Origin: Gallionella sp.
Lineage (GTDB): Bacteria > Pseudomonadota > Gammaproteobacteria > Burkholderiales > Gallionellaceae
NCBI GenBank assembly: GCA_003153155.1
Contig: PLWV01000005.1
Coordinates: 121,465 to 185,464 of the forward strand
Direction: 5' to 3'
DNA: 64,000 bases
Shown here: positions 7,936 through 17,565 of the stretch, piece by piece
How the letters are laid out: each line of letters begins with the position of its first letter
How positions within the stretch are numbered: the first letter of the stretch is position 1
The notes under the pieces: model-generated
Database searches by the model: none
What the model was told of the DNA's origin: nothing
The model's input: only the letters and a program-made list of their open reading frames with translations
Translations under genes and position numbers: made by a program

Positions 7936-9048
7936 ATGCTGGCCTTCTTAAGCATGGCGTTCTTGATTTACGGCGTCATGCACATCTATGCGCTCAGCAA
8001 AGTGTGGCTGGCTTTCCCGCACTCACTGGGACTGAGTTTGGCGCTGGCGCTTTGGGGACTCGTCATGACCATCTCACCGCTGATTATCTGGCAGTTGGCA
8101 AAGCAAAACTGGCACAGCGCAACCGCCGTTACATCCTGGGTGACTTATATTTGGATGGGACTCCTGTTCCTGTTTTGTTGCATCGCCCTGTTATTCGACT
8201 TCGGCCATGCACTGGCGACACTATTGGGTTTCAAGTGGCCTCTGCATGAATCAATGGCGTTCCGAACCGTTGGTCTGCTCGCTCTTGCTATGCTGGGCTA
8301 TGGTTTTGTCGAGGCCAGGCAGATACAGGTTGAGGAAATAAAAATCACCACCCCCAAGCTATCTTCAACCATCGGTCGAGTGACCATCGCGCAGATTTCA
8401 GACCTGCACCTTGGCGTGATGCTGGGTGATGAATTTCTTGAGCGCGTCATCGCCAAGCTGCGCGAAATTCAACCAGACATCGTCGTGGCGACCGGAGATA
8501 TTGTAGATGGGCAGGGGGACAACCTTAATGAACTGGCCCAGCACTTCCTTACTATCAAGCCTTCCAAAGGGGCATACGCCGTCATCGGCAATCACGAAGT
8601 CTATGCAGGGCTGGAAAATTCCCTCCGCTTTCTGCGCAGTGCGGGCTTTACCGTGCTGCGTGGCGAGTCGGCCGCAGCAGGAGGAATCATTCTGGTGGGA
8701 ATCGATGATCCAAGCGCAGGGGCTCTTGGCCAAGAGGCAAGGGTGGATACCAAGAAGGCGCTCGCTTCAGTCACCAAGGGCGACTTCATCGTTCTGCTTA
8801 AGCACCAACCGGTGGTTGATAGGGAAACCCCGTTCGATTTGCAACTCTCCGGCCATATCCATGGCGGCCAGATATTTCCGTTTGGTCTTTTAACGCGGCT
8901 TATCTATGGCGTGCGCACCGGCCTCACCCAACTTGCTGACGGGCGGTGGCTGTATGTCAGCCGTGGCGCTGGTACCTGGGGGCCGCCGATACGCATTTTT
9001 GCTGCGCCCGAGATTACGCTGGTCACGATCGAGAGCGAGAATAAATAA
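7936..9048 (+). CDS. Membrane-anchored metallophosphoesterase (YkuE/YaeI-like)
   Basis: About 370 residues from ATG 7936, chosen because AAGGAG lies 7 nt upstream; an earlier in-frame ATG at 7723 would run through the repeat. About four or five N-terminal membrane segments occupy residues 1-150. A calcineurin-type domain follows with AQISDLHLG, VVATGDIVDG, AVIGNHEVYAG, LLKHQPV and LSGHIHGGQIFPF, so all metal ligands are present. Relatives hydrolyse phosphodiesters or lipid pyrophosphates such as UDP-diacylglucosamine; the substrate here is not known. Confidence 0.88.
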   Translation: MLAFLSMAFLIYGVMHIYALSKVWLAFPHSLGLSLALALWGLVMTISPLIIWQLAKQNWHSATAVTSWVTYIWMGLLFLFCCIALLFDFGHALATLLGFKWPLHESMAFRTVGLLALAMLGYGFVEARQIQVEEIKITTPKLSSTIGRVTIAQISDLHLGVMLGDEFLERVIAKLREIQPDIVVATGDIVDGQGDNLNELAQHFLTIKPSKGAYAVIGNHEVYAGLENSLRFLRSAGFTVLRGESAAAGGIILVGIDDPSAGALGQEARVDTKKALASVTKGDFIVLLKHQPVVDRETPFDLQLSGHIHGGQIFPFGLLTRLIYGVRTGLTQLADGRWLYVSRGAGTWGPPIRIFAAPEITLVTIESENK

Positions 9049-9074
9049 TCACATATGCTGCAAGTTTCTGAGTC

Positions 9075-9134
9075 AAAGAGGCCAGGGCAGATATATTTTG
9101 AAGCAGAAAAACAATTCGAACCGGCCCTATTTTA
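9075..9134. repeat. Boundary repeat, copy 2
   Basis: GAGGCCAGGGCAGATATATTTTG followed by AAGCAGAAAAACAATTCGAA and CCGGCCC, nearly identical over about 33 bp to the interior of 6821-6880. It separates the phosphoesterase from the hydrolase gene and supplies the sequence immediately before the latter's start. Confidence 0.6.
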
Positions 9135-9137
9135 ATT

Positions 9138-10034
9138 ATGACAACAAAGCAGATCATCTACGTACCGGGAAAGAACCCCAAGCCAGAGGCAGCACTGCAT
9201 CGTGAATTGCTCTGGCGTACCCTTGTTGAAGGGGTGCGCCGCGCCGATAGGGCTGTGGCCGGTTCGCTTCAGGCCAACTACCCGCAATTCCATCTTGTTA
9301 GCTGGAACTACCTTTATTATCACGAGTATAAAGATATCACCAGCGACATTCCATGGATCGATGCCCTTATCAACAAACATGGCCCCACAGAGCAGGACAT
9401 GCGGGATGCCCATTCCTGGAATATATGGCTGAGCCGCTTCGTGTTGACACTGGGAGATCACATTCCATTGCTGATACGATTGCTACCCGAAGAGTTGCGA
9501 AGTACCGCCACTGAAATCAACCGTTATTTTAATAATACCGATAATGCTGCCAGCAAAATTCGTGATTTATTAAAGCAGACACTACGCCCCATGCTTGAGA
9601 AACAAGATGATGTGTTATTGATTGGGCATAGTCTCGGTGCTGTCGTCGCCTACGACACATTGTGGGAACTTTCACGTCAGGAAGGGCTAAAAGGGAAAAT
9701 AGACTTTTTGACTCTCGGCAGCCCCATGGGTATGCATTACATACATCGGCGCTTGCTGGGTATGAGTGGCCAAGGGGAAAAAAGTTATCCCGACCTGATC
9801 CGCCACTGGATAAATTTGTCAGCAGAAGGCGACGTTACTGCGCTTAATCAAAATTTAAAAGAGAGTTTTCATCCAATGCTGGAACAGGGTTTAGTCGAGT
9901 CTATTGAAGATCATTGCCATGGAATCTACAACTACTTTCGCAGCGATGAAGGCCTTAATTGCCATCGCTCCTATGGCTACATGGTTAGTCCCGCTGTGGG
10001 GAGCATCATTGCTGACTGGTGGAAGCATCATTGA
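9138..10034 (+). CDS. Alpha/beta-hydrolase-like protein (lipase-type GHSLG)
   Basis: A 298-residue cytoplasmic protein. The N-terminal strand IIYVPGKNP resembles an alpha/beta hydrolase first strand. The nucleophile elbow LLIGHSLGAVVAYDTLW lies near residue 165, with LTLGSPMG after it; a later His (DHCHGIYNY) could complete the triad. The middle insertion (about 60-140) is helical. There is no good Shine-Dalgarno because a repeat abuts the start. The substrate is unknown and a lipase role is only one possibility. Confidence 0.65.
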   Translation: MTTKQIIYVPGKNPKPEAALHRELLWRTLVEGVRRADRAVAGSLQANYPQFHLVSWNYLYYHEYKDITSDIPWIDALINKHGPTEQDMRDAHSWNIWLSRFVLTLGDHIPLLIRLLPEELRSTATEINRYFNNTDNAASKIRDLLKQTLRPMLEKQDDVLLIGHSLGAVVAYDTLWELSRQEGLKGKIDFLTLGSPMGMHYIHRRLLGMSGQGEKSYPDLIRHWINLSAEGDVTALNQNLKESFHPMLEQGLVESIEDHCHGIYNYFRSDEGLNCHRSYGYMVSPAVGSIIADWWKHH

Positions 10035-10309
10035 TGCTGTGTGGATGAAGCGAAGAAGGCGAGAGAGCACGTCCTCAACGATCTTTGATCTCTGTGGTAT
10101 CACACCCACGCAATTCGCAAAGCAAAAGGGGCCAGGTTGAGCTGATCCCTTTAATTGATACCGAGATAGGAACGTGACATGGAACGGCACGTGGGCTATA
10201 TTCATTTCAACCCCGTCAAACACGAATAGGTTACTTCTGCGCCAAAGCATCGGTTAACGCCTTTTTTAAAAGTTAGTGAAAGTCAGCTGGTATATCCTGC
10301 CCCTAAAAC

Positions 10310-10819
10310 ATGATCCGTTATTTATACAAGCAGCCGAAAATACTTTTTGTGGGCATTAATCCCCATCTCGGATCGTTTGATCGAGGTGTGCCATTTTCCA
10401 ACAACAAGTCGTTTTGGTACCTTCTCTCAGACGCGGGGATCATCCATGAAAAAAGGGACGAACTTCGAGACGATGAATCGTTAAAACGGATGTACACAAA
10501 GAAGTTTAATGCGGTGTACCGATTGGGTTTCGTGAACATTATCGATCGGCCCACGCGCGATGTTTCCGAGCTTGAGAAGGGCGAGGAGTTACCGGGGCGC
10601 AAAAAGATTTCACGCATAATCAGGGTTGAGATGCCGAAGGTAGCCTGTTTTATCGGAAAGATCACGTACGAGAAATATACCGGATCAAAAGATTTTTCTT
10701 TTGGCTGGCAGAACAGCATCAATGGAGTGAAGATCTTCGTTATGCATTTTCCTTTGCGCGGAGAAGCCGTTGTCAGAATTCGCGAGTTAAGAAAAATTGC
10801 ACAAGCCGCTCATGCTTGA
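10310..10819 (+). CDS. Mug/UDG-superfamily DNA glycosylase-like protein
   Basis: 169 residues. The N-terminal ILFVGINPHLGSFDRGVPFS matches the GINP motif of the mismatch-specific (Mug/TDG) uracil-DNA glycosylase family, followed by NNKSFWYLLSDAGI. The C-terminal VMHFPLRGEAVVRIRELRKI occupies the place of the family's second active-site loop but is not a classical NPS motif. Base-excision repair is therefore likely but activity is uncertain. It stands alone between short repeats. Confidence 0.7.
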   Translation: MIRYLYKQPKILFVGINPHLGSFDRGVPFSNNKSFWYLLSDAGIIHEKRDELRDDESLKRMYTKKFNAVYRLGFVNIIDRPTRDVSELEKGEELPGRKKISRIIRVEMPKVACFIGKITYEKYTGSKDFSFGWQNSINGVKIFVMHFPLRGEAVVRIRELRKIAQAAHA

Positions 10820-10870
10820 TTCGTAGTTAATTTTTTTATCTAAAATAACCAAATGGAACAAAACAAAAAT

Positions 10871-11163
10871 ATGTCCACATTAAAACTCATATTCTCTCGC
10901 GACGAGGCCGGTACCCAGGCGCTATTTGAGGGAAGCAATCCGAGACGCTTCCGTGCGTTCAGACAGTTGCCGAACGCAAACTGACGCAACTGGACGCCGC
11001 GGCCACGCTGGATTTTCTTCGCGCGCCACCGGGCAATCGCCTTGAAGCCTTGCGGGATGATCGCAAGGGGCAATGGAGCATCCGGGTGAACGACCAATGG
11101 CGTATTTGTTTCAAGTTCAAGAATGGCGACGTATTCGATGTCGAAATCGTCGATTACCATTGA
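10871..11163 (+). pseudogene. higB: HigB-type toxin, frameshifted
   Basis: RelE/HigB plasmid-maintenance-killer toxin (mRNA interferase) in two frames. The first part from ATG 10871 contains GTQALFEGSNPRRFRAFR. It then runs to an early stop, while the rest (VAERKLTQLDAAATLDFL ... QWSIRVNDQWRICFKF ... VEIVDYH) continues in another frame to TGA at 11161-11163. One base appears to be missing near 10966 (expected ...AGAGCAGTTGCC). The antitoxin gene follows immediately and is intact. Confidence 0.85.
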
Positions 11164-11173
11164 GGAGATCAAC

Positions 11174-11473
11174 ATGGTGAAGAATGGAATGCGCCCGGTA
11201 CATCCGGGAGAAATTTTGCGCGAGGAATACATCGTGCCTATGGGCATGAGTGTCCATGCGTTGTCGCAGGCATTGCGCGTGCCCGCCACGCGGCTGCATG
11301 AGATCGTCAAGGAACGCCGCTCGATCACACCCGATACCGTATTGCGGTTGGCGCGTTACTTTGGTACGGATGCGCAGTCCTGGCTGAATCTGCAACTGAG
11401 CTACGATTTGAAAATCGCCGAAGCGGAACTGAAGGACAGAATCGAGCGCGAAGTCGAAGAGATGGCGGCGTAA
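11174..11473 (+). CDS. higA: HigA-family antitoxin (XRE/VapI type)
   Basis: 99 residues with a helix-turn-helix: RPVHPGEILREEYIVPMGMS, then VHALSQALRVPATRLHEIV, and the family-typical FGTDAQSWLNLQLSYDL. ATG 11174 is preferred over an upstream in-frame start inside the toxin because GAGGAG lies 4-6 nt upstream. It normally neutralises HigB and represses its own operon. Here the partner toxin is frameshifted, so the protein may survive as a regulator or by chance. Confidence 0.88.
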   Translation: MVKNGMRPVHPGEILREEYIVPMGMSVHALSQALRVPATRLHEIVKERRSITPDTVLRLARYFGTDAQSWLNLQLSYDLKIAEAELKDRIEREVEEMAA

Positions 11474-11584
11474 AGCGCGACGCAGCCTCTTTGATTATTG
11501 GAGGCCTGTCATCAAGCGTTTATCAGGCCGCATACGTTATAATAATCCCGTCTGAGTTGGCATGTTAGCCATACGAAAGGAAAT

Positions 11585-11809
11585 ATGATGAACAGAATCG
11601 ACGTTCCCATTGCACAACTTTCATTCACCCAGAAGCTGGATTTAATGGAGATGCTTTGGGCCGACATGGTCGGCAACGAAAAAAATCTGGAGTCACCGGC
11701 TTGGCACGAAGCTATTCTTAATGATCGCGAAGCTGCCTTGGATGCAGGCAAGGTAACCGTTTCAAACTGGGAAGAAGCCAAAGAAAGAATCAAGAAAAAC
11801 GTTTCATGA
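11585..11809 (+). CDS. Addiction-module antitoxin (Unstab_antitox / putative ParD-like)
   Basis: 74 residues, MMNRIDVPIAQLSFTQKLDL, followed by MEMLWADMVGNEKNLESPAW, matching the short antitoxins that precede ParE/RelE toxins. GAAAGGAAAT precedes two adjacent ATGs (11585, 11588). Its stop overlaps the start of the next frame (ATGA at 11806-11809), the usual coupling in these modules. Confidence 0.8.
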   Translation: MMNRIDVPIAQLSFTQKLDLMEMLWADMVGNEKNLESPAWHEAILNDREAALDAGKVTVSNWEEAKERIKKNVS

Positions 11810-12099
11810 GGATAAAAATCCTCAGCGCCGCAGAGGGCGATCTCGAAGAGGGCCATCGATTCTACGAGTCACAAGCCGACGGCCTCGGCACCTACTTTTT
11901 GGATACGCTCTATTAAGACATCGACTCACTGGCCTATTTTGCGGGGATTCACCGCATAGTCTTCGGCCATCACCGGCTCCTCTCCAAACGATTTCCATTT
12001 GCTGTTTATTATCGTGTCGCGGACGATGAGGCCATCGTATTCGCCGTTCTCGATTGCCGCCGAAATCCAAGCTGGATAAGGAAAAAACTATCCAAGTGA
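11806..12099 (+). pseudogene. ParE/RelE-type toxin with internal stop
   Basis: ATG 11806 overlaps the antitoxin stop. The frame reads MRIKILSAAEGDLEEGHRFY and on to residue 36, then has TAA at 11914-11916, and continues in the same frame as DIDSLAYFAGIHRIVF ... FAVYYRVADDEAIVFAVLDC to TGA 12097-12099. The continuation matches the C-terminal strands of ParE toxins, so this is a full-length gene with one nonsense codon. Re-initiation could not restore the N-terminal helices. Confidence 0.85.
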
Positions 12100-12173
12100 T
12101 GGGCATGATACGAATATAGACCTCATGCACTTCGCCCATTCTGCATCAGCCTGACCAGCACCATGATCGAAGT

Positions 12174-12709
12174 GATAGCAATCATCACATCTACATCGCA
12201 GCTTCCGATCTGTCGCGCTCGGAAATATTCTATGACAGGGTATTGCTGGACACACTGGGTTTTCGCAAGGGCAAACGCCGATTTAATCCGTTCGTGGTGA
12301 GTTTTAAGTCCCCCGTTCGTGGTGATAACCAGCGACTTTGCTGCCGTACTTTGGCAGCTTAGTCGAATGGCTAGTAGTTCCATCAGCCTGTCGAACCATG
12401 GGCGGCGAGCCTCATATTCAATACTTCAATCTCCACTTCGGCTATGTGCTTCGCCCATCGGGCACCAAGGCCATACATGATGCCCTCTCACCCGGATTGC
12501 ACCACCTCTGCCTTCGTGTCGATACACCGGCAGACGTCGCTGCCGTAGCCGCTCAGCTTCGCGGGGCTGGCATAGCAGCAACCGATGCAAAACTCTATCC
12601 CATATACGCCCCGGACTATTGGGCAACCTACTTCACCGGCCCCGATGGCATCCGCCTTGAAGTCACCAACTACAGGCCAGAGCATCGCGAGCGTCATGAC
12701 AATTGGTAA
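12174..12709 (+). pseudogene. VOC-family (glyoxalase-like) gene interrupted by repeats
   Basis: NHHIYIAASDLSRSEIFYDR and LGFRKGK (12180-12275) form the N-terminal half of a VOC metalloenzyme. The C-terminal half (EPHIQYFNLHFGYVLRP, GLHHLCLRVDTPADVAAVAA, then ending HRERHDNW) resumes after about 12405. Between them lie two CCGTTCGTGGTGA repeats, a 48-nt palindrome and CCTGTCGAACCATGG, which introduce stops. No start codon is obvious at the 5' end, so that side may also be damaged. Confidence 0.75.
12325..12372 (+). repeat. 48-nt covarying palindrome, copy C
   Basis: ATAACCAGCGACTTTGCTGC ... to AGTCGAATGGCT. The outer stem is CGACT/AGTCG and the inner stem GCTGCC/GGCAGC. It lies inside a broken VOC gene and between two arms of the CCGTTCGTGGTGA family, i.e. 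a repeat nested in a repeat. Confidence 0.8.
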
Positions 12710-12901
12710 TTCGGGGAACCCTACCCCTTTAAATTTGAGCCTGGGTGATTAAATTAGTGGTCTGTCGCTAATTGTTCGGCGAGCAGGAATTTGGCGAACG
12801 GATTGATTTTCATGTTAAAAGCCTATAGTGCAAAAATAGCGTCGGCATTGCCGACGTGATATTTTAGGCGATAAAAATAAACCGGACTTGATTCATCAAT
12901 T

Positions 12902-15900
12902 ATGCAGTTTGTAGCTCATGGCCCCGACATTCCCGATTCACTTCTTCAGGCGCACGAAGAGGGTCGAGTGGTATTTTTCTGTGGCGCGGGAATCTCCTAC
13001 CCTGCAGGGTTACCAGGGTTTCAAGGATTGGTGGATGAAATTTATCGCATCGTCGGCACAACACTCAACCCAATCGAGCAGGAGGCATATTCGCGTGGGC
13101 ATTATGATGCCACGCTAGACCTCTTGGAGCGCCGACTACCCGGGCAGCGCTTGGAAGTCCGAACCGCCTTGACACAGGTACTTAGGCCAAAACTTCGTCG
13201 TAAAGGTGCCACCGATACCCATGCTGCATTGCTGCAACTTGCACGTAGTCGTGATGGATCATTACGTCTCGTCACGACCAATTTTGATCGTATCTTTCAT
13301 CGCCTGACGTCACATACAAAACCGGCTATTGCTGAGTATCCGGCGCCCTTGTTCCCCATACCGAAAAACAGTCGCTGGAACGGGTTGGTCTACTTGCACG
13401 GCTTACTGCCAGAACAACCAGAAGAAAGCGCGCTGAATAGATTGGTTCTTAGCAGTGGCGACTTCGGACTCGCCTACCTGACCGAGAGATGGGCTGCACG
13501 ATTCGTCAGCGAGCTGTTTCGTAACTACGTAGTTTGTTTCGTTGGCTATAGCATCAACGATCCAGTGTTGCGATACATGATGGATGCACTGGCAGCAGAC
13601 AGGATACTGGGGGAATCCACACCGCAGGCTTATGCCTTGGGTGATTGCCGACCAGGTCAAGAAGATGCAAAGACGGTTGAATGGGAAGCAAAAGGCGTGA
13701 CCCCCATTCTATATGAGGTGCCTAGCGGGTCCCACGATCATTCTGCATTGCATCACACCCTAAAGGTATGGGCAGAAACATATCGAGATGGTGTGCAGGG
13801 CAAGGAGCGCATGGTGGTTGATTACGCGCTATCCCGCCCTTCAGCCAGTACACGACAGGATGATTACGTTGGTCGAATGCTGTGGGCGTTGTCACATGAC
13901 TCCGGATTACCTGCCGAACGTTTTGCCGATTTCAATCCAGTACCCTCGCTAGATTGGCTTGAACCATTGAGTGAAAACCGCTATCGTCAAACGGATTTAT
14001 TACGATTCGGCGTTCCACCCCTGCGAAAGATAGATGAAAAGTTTCAATTCAGTCTGACCCGACGTCCTGCACCATATACGCATGCACCGTTGATGATGCT
14101 TACGCTTTGGGGTGCAGGTGGTAGCGGGTGGGATAAGGTAATGTGGCACCTTGCCCGCTGGTTGACTCGTCATCTCAATGATCCTGAGTTGGTGTTATGG
14201 CTGGCTCAGAGAGGCGAGTTGTACGAACGTTTCGTGTGGTTGGTTGAAAGCAAGCTGGATAGTATTGCCAAACTAGAGCGTGAAGGCAGTACGCAGGAAC
14301 TGGATCTCATTCGCGTCAATGCACCTAATGCCATCCCGCAGCCACTTATGCGCACATTGTGGCGCTTGCTAATTACAGGCCGCGTGAAATCTCCATGGCG
14401 TGAACACGATCTATATCGCTGGAAAGACCGCCTCAGACGGGATGGAGTAACGACAACGTTGCGCCTTGAATTGCGCGAGCTGCTCGCGCCGAAAATCAAG
14501 CTTAAGAAACCGTTCCGTTGGCGCGAGGATGATGAGTCAGCAACTGAGCCAACTCAAATTAAGCAACTTGTAGACTGGGAATTGGTACTAACTGCCGACT
14601 ACGTACATTCCACATTTAATGATCTGCAGCAGTTGGCAACATGGAAGGCGATACTTCCAGAGCTAATTGTCGATTTACAACAGTTGCTGCGTGATGCTCT
14701 CGATTTACTAGGAGAGTTGGGCGAGGTGAATGGTCTGAATGATCGCTCGCATTGGGATTTGCCATCCATTAGTCCTCACTGGCAAAACAGAGGCTATCGT
14801 GACTGGGTATCGCTAATTGAACTTCTACGTGATGCTTGGCTTGCAGTTCTCAAAGTCAATCCCGCTCGTGCGACACGAATCGCGCAGGATTGGTTTTTAC
14901 ATCCGTATTCTACGTTCAAGCGTCTCTCCCTGTTTGCTGCAAGCCACGATGGTTGTGTTTCATCTGACGAATGGGTGGGCTGGCTACTGTCGAATGATAC
15001 CTGGTGGTTGTGGTCTGTGGACACACAGCGCGAAACCATGAGGTTATTAGTATTACAAGGAGCACAACTCACCTCCGATGCTCGGAAACGGCTTGAAACA
15101 GCCATCTTGGCCGGGCCTCCGAAAAAAATGTATCGAGACGATATCGAGCCCGAACGCTGGCAGTCATTACTGGTCCATTCGATTTGGCTGCACTTGGCCA
15201 AGCTTGCATCAGGAGGTGTCGCGCTGGGCAGTGACGCAGCCCAAAAGCTGGCAGAGTTATCGGCTGCAAATCCGAATTGGCAACTTGCCGCCAACGAAAG
15301 CGATGAGTTTTCTCACTGGATGAGTGGAACCGGCGACCCTGATTATCAGGATCGGCGTGAAATAGACAGAGCACCACGCACGAGGCTCGAATTGGTGGGC
15401 TGGCTTCAAAAACAACCAACCAGAGGGCCTTTCTACGAAAATGATTGGCGCGATGTTTGCAGGGAAAAATTTCCTACAGCAGTGTGTGCACTTTATTCGC
15501 TATCCGAATCCAATATCTGGCCCACTGAACACTGGCGGGAGGCATTGCAAACATGGAGCGAAGTCAAGTGGGTGCAACGCTCTTGGCGTTACCTAGCTCT
15601 CCAAGTGACGCGCATGCCGGATGATGTGTTGTCTTCCTTGGCATCGAGTGTAACGTGGTGGCTGGAAGCGGCATCAAAGCAACTGAGCCAACATGAGTCG
15701 CTGTTCATTGATTTGTGCCGCCGCATTTTGGCAATGGAGCATCAGGATGGCGTTGTTGACGCCCAGCCTGTCACACGCGCCATCAATCACCCTATTGGGC
15801 ATGTCACGCAGGCATTGTTGAACATCTGGTTCCTCCGTGAGCCAAACGACAACGATGGCCTACCGGAGAACATCAAATCCCTGTTCACGTTGTTAAGCGA

Positions 15901-16696
15901 TAAAAAGGTAGATCAATATCGTCACGGTAGAGTCATACTCGCATCACATTTAATTGCTCTGTTCCGTGTTGACCGTGCTTGGACTGAACAATACCTGTTG
16001 CCGAATTTTAGCTGGCAGCATTCGGAATCTGAGGCCAAAGCAGCATGGGAAGGCTTCCTCTGGTCCCCACGCCTATACCGGCCGTTACTAACCGCCTTCA
16101 AAATTGACTTTCTTGAAACCGCCCGTCACTTCAGCAATCTTGGCGAACATGGCCGCCAGTACGCAGCTATCTTCACCTATGCAGCCCTAGATCCTGCCGA
16201 CACATTTACCAATGCAGAACTCTATGCAACAACCAGCGCTTTGCCTTAGGAAGGATTACAAGACACTGCACAAACTCTAGTTCAAGCTTTAGAGGGTGCA
16301 GGCGAGCAAAGGGAAGAATATTGGAAAAATCGCATACTGCCTTACTGGAAAACTATTTGGCCAAAATCCAAGCAACTCGCCACAAAACCGATTTCCGAGC
16401 AATTGGCTTGCTTGGTTATCGCGGCACGAGGCGAATTCCCTGCTGCCTTGGCGACAGTACGAGCCTGGCTTCAGCCAATTGAACACCCTCATTACGTGGT
16501 GCACCTCCTTGACGAATCTGGGGTATGCGCCAGATTTCCCCAAGATGCGTTGAGCTTTCTGGATGTAATCATAGATGATCAGGCATGGCCGCCAGAGGAA
16601 CTAAGCAAATGTTTGGGTGCAATCAAAGATGCTTGGAATAAGGCGGAGCAAGACCTGCGATATCAACGGCTGATGGAATACCTGCGGAGTCGTTAG
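12902..16696 (+). pseudogene. Large SIR2-domain defence-type protein (DSR1-like) with in-frame amber codon
   Basis: A frame of 1,264 codons broken once by TAG at 16247-16249 (after residue 1115); 148 sense codons follow in the same frame to TAG 16694-16696. The N-terminal about 300 residues are a SIR2-like NADase: VVFFCGAGISYPAGLPGF, LVTTNFDRIF, VYLHGLLPE (catalytic His) and CFVGYSINDPVLRYMMDA. The remaining about 950 residues are helical and unrecognised, as in large defence-associated sirtuins that deplete NAD during phage infection. The tail after TAG (WKNRILPYWKTIWPKSKQLA) reads like authentic protein, so CAG to TAG is the likely lesion. It may be active as a truncated product, read through, or dead. 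The exact family is inferred from architecture. Confidence 0.75.
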
Positions 16697-16751
16697 ACTA
16701 AAAGTCGCCAAACGGAATTATTTTATGAGATATTTGGAGAGATGAGAATCT

Positions 16752-17258
16752 ATGGATCTTGAGCGCATTGTTAAACAAGCGAATATTGAAATATTTACTT
16801 CGCTCGAAGCAGCAGAGCGACAAATAGATAGAGCAATATCCTTATTTTTAGAAGAACACGACTATTTATGTGCCATTACCTTGGCTTGTGCAGCTGATGG
16901 AATATTGGGGGAGGCTTTAATTGCGCAAGAAAAAGAACCTATGATTAATTTGATGAAGACCGAATTGCAGGATATCCATTTCTTTTCGGATCTCAGTGCA
17001 AAGGAATTATCGGACCAACACTTGAATAGGATTCGTAACCTTCTTAAGCATTACTCTGGAGACCTGCACGCAACAATTGAACATGCTACAGACTTTGAGG
17101 CAATCAGCGCTATTATTCGGGCTGTAGGTAATTTGGGTTTTGTAACAGAGAATGTTAGTCAAAAGACTATTGAGTTTTTCGCTTGGTTAAAACAGAACTA
17201 CCCTGAGATTTTTGTTGAGGTAGCCAAGTATGAGCAACAACGCCAAGACCACCCCTGA
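16752..17258 (+). CDS. Hypothetical helical protein next to the SIR2 gene
   Basis: 168 residues, MDLERIVKQANIEIFTSLEA, predicted all-helical and soluble, no known motif. It starts 55 bp after the SIR2 gene in the same direction with GGAGAGATG upstream, so co-transcription is plausible. The LRN-type central helix (LNRIRNLLKHYSG) and overall helicity recall HEPN-like proteins, but no RxxxxH catalytic motif is seen. Partner or immunity role is speculative. Confidence 0.65.
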   Translation: MDLERIVKQANIEIFTSLEAAERQIDRAISLFLEEHDYLCAITLACAADGILGEALIAQEKEPMINLMKTELQDIHFFSDLSAKELSDQHLNRIRNLLKHYSGDLHATIEHATDFEAISAIIRAVGNLGFVTENVSQKTIEFFAWLKQNYPEIFVEVAKYEQQRQDHP

Positions 17259-17289
17259 AACTACAACTAAAAAAGTAATTAAAAGGGTC

Positions 17290-17497
17290 AGCATCGCATT
17301 ACGTTTTCGCATTTTGTTTCTCCAGTTCCTCTATCGCCTCTTCTGCTATACCTCGCACATCTTCGTAAGCATCATTGCGGCAGCTTGAACCCGCTCACAA
17401 AATCCCAATCAGCATCCCCGTAGAATATTGATATGGATCGCTCCACTTCCTCCACCTCACAACTCATCCATCTGGCCTGGCCGGTGCTGGTCGCGCA
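17290..17497. repeat. MATE-gene 5' block, copy 1 (truncated)
   Basis: About 140 bp of upstream sequence plus the first 21 codons of a MATE transporter (ATG 17433; DRSTSSTSQLIHLAWPVLVA), breaking off at 17497. The upstream part reads on the minus strand as a fragment NDAYEDVRGIAEEAIEEL and a stop. The same block occurs before 18514 and before 20142. Confidence 0.8.
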
Positions 17498-17565
17498 TCG
17501 CGGAACTTGCAAGCCCACGGTTTGCCTATACAGTTAGTGACAACCCCTGACCATGAAGGAACAAC

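Noticed and set aside
16247..16249. TAG as pyrrolysine or other recoded codon
   Set aside because: No pyl genes or recoding element seen; a CAG-to-TAG mutation is simpler.
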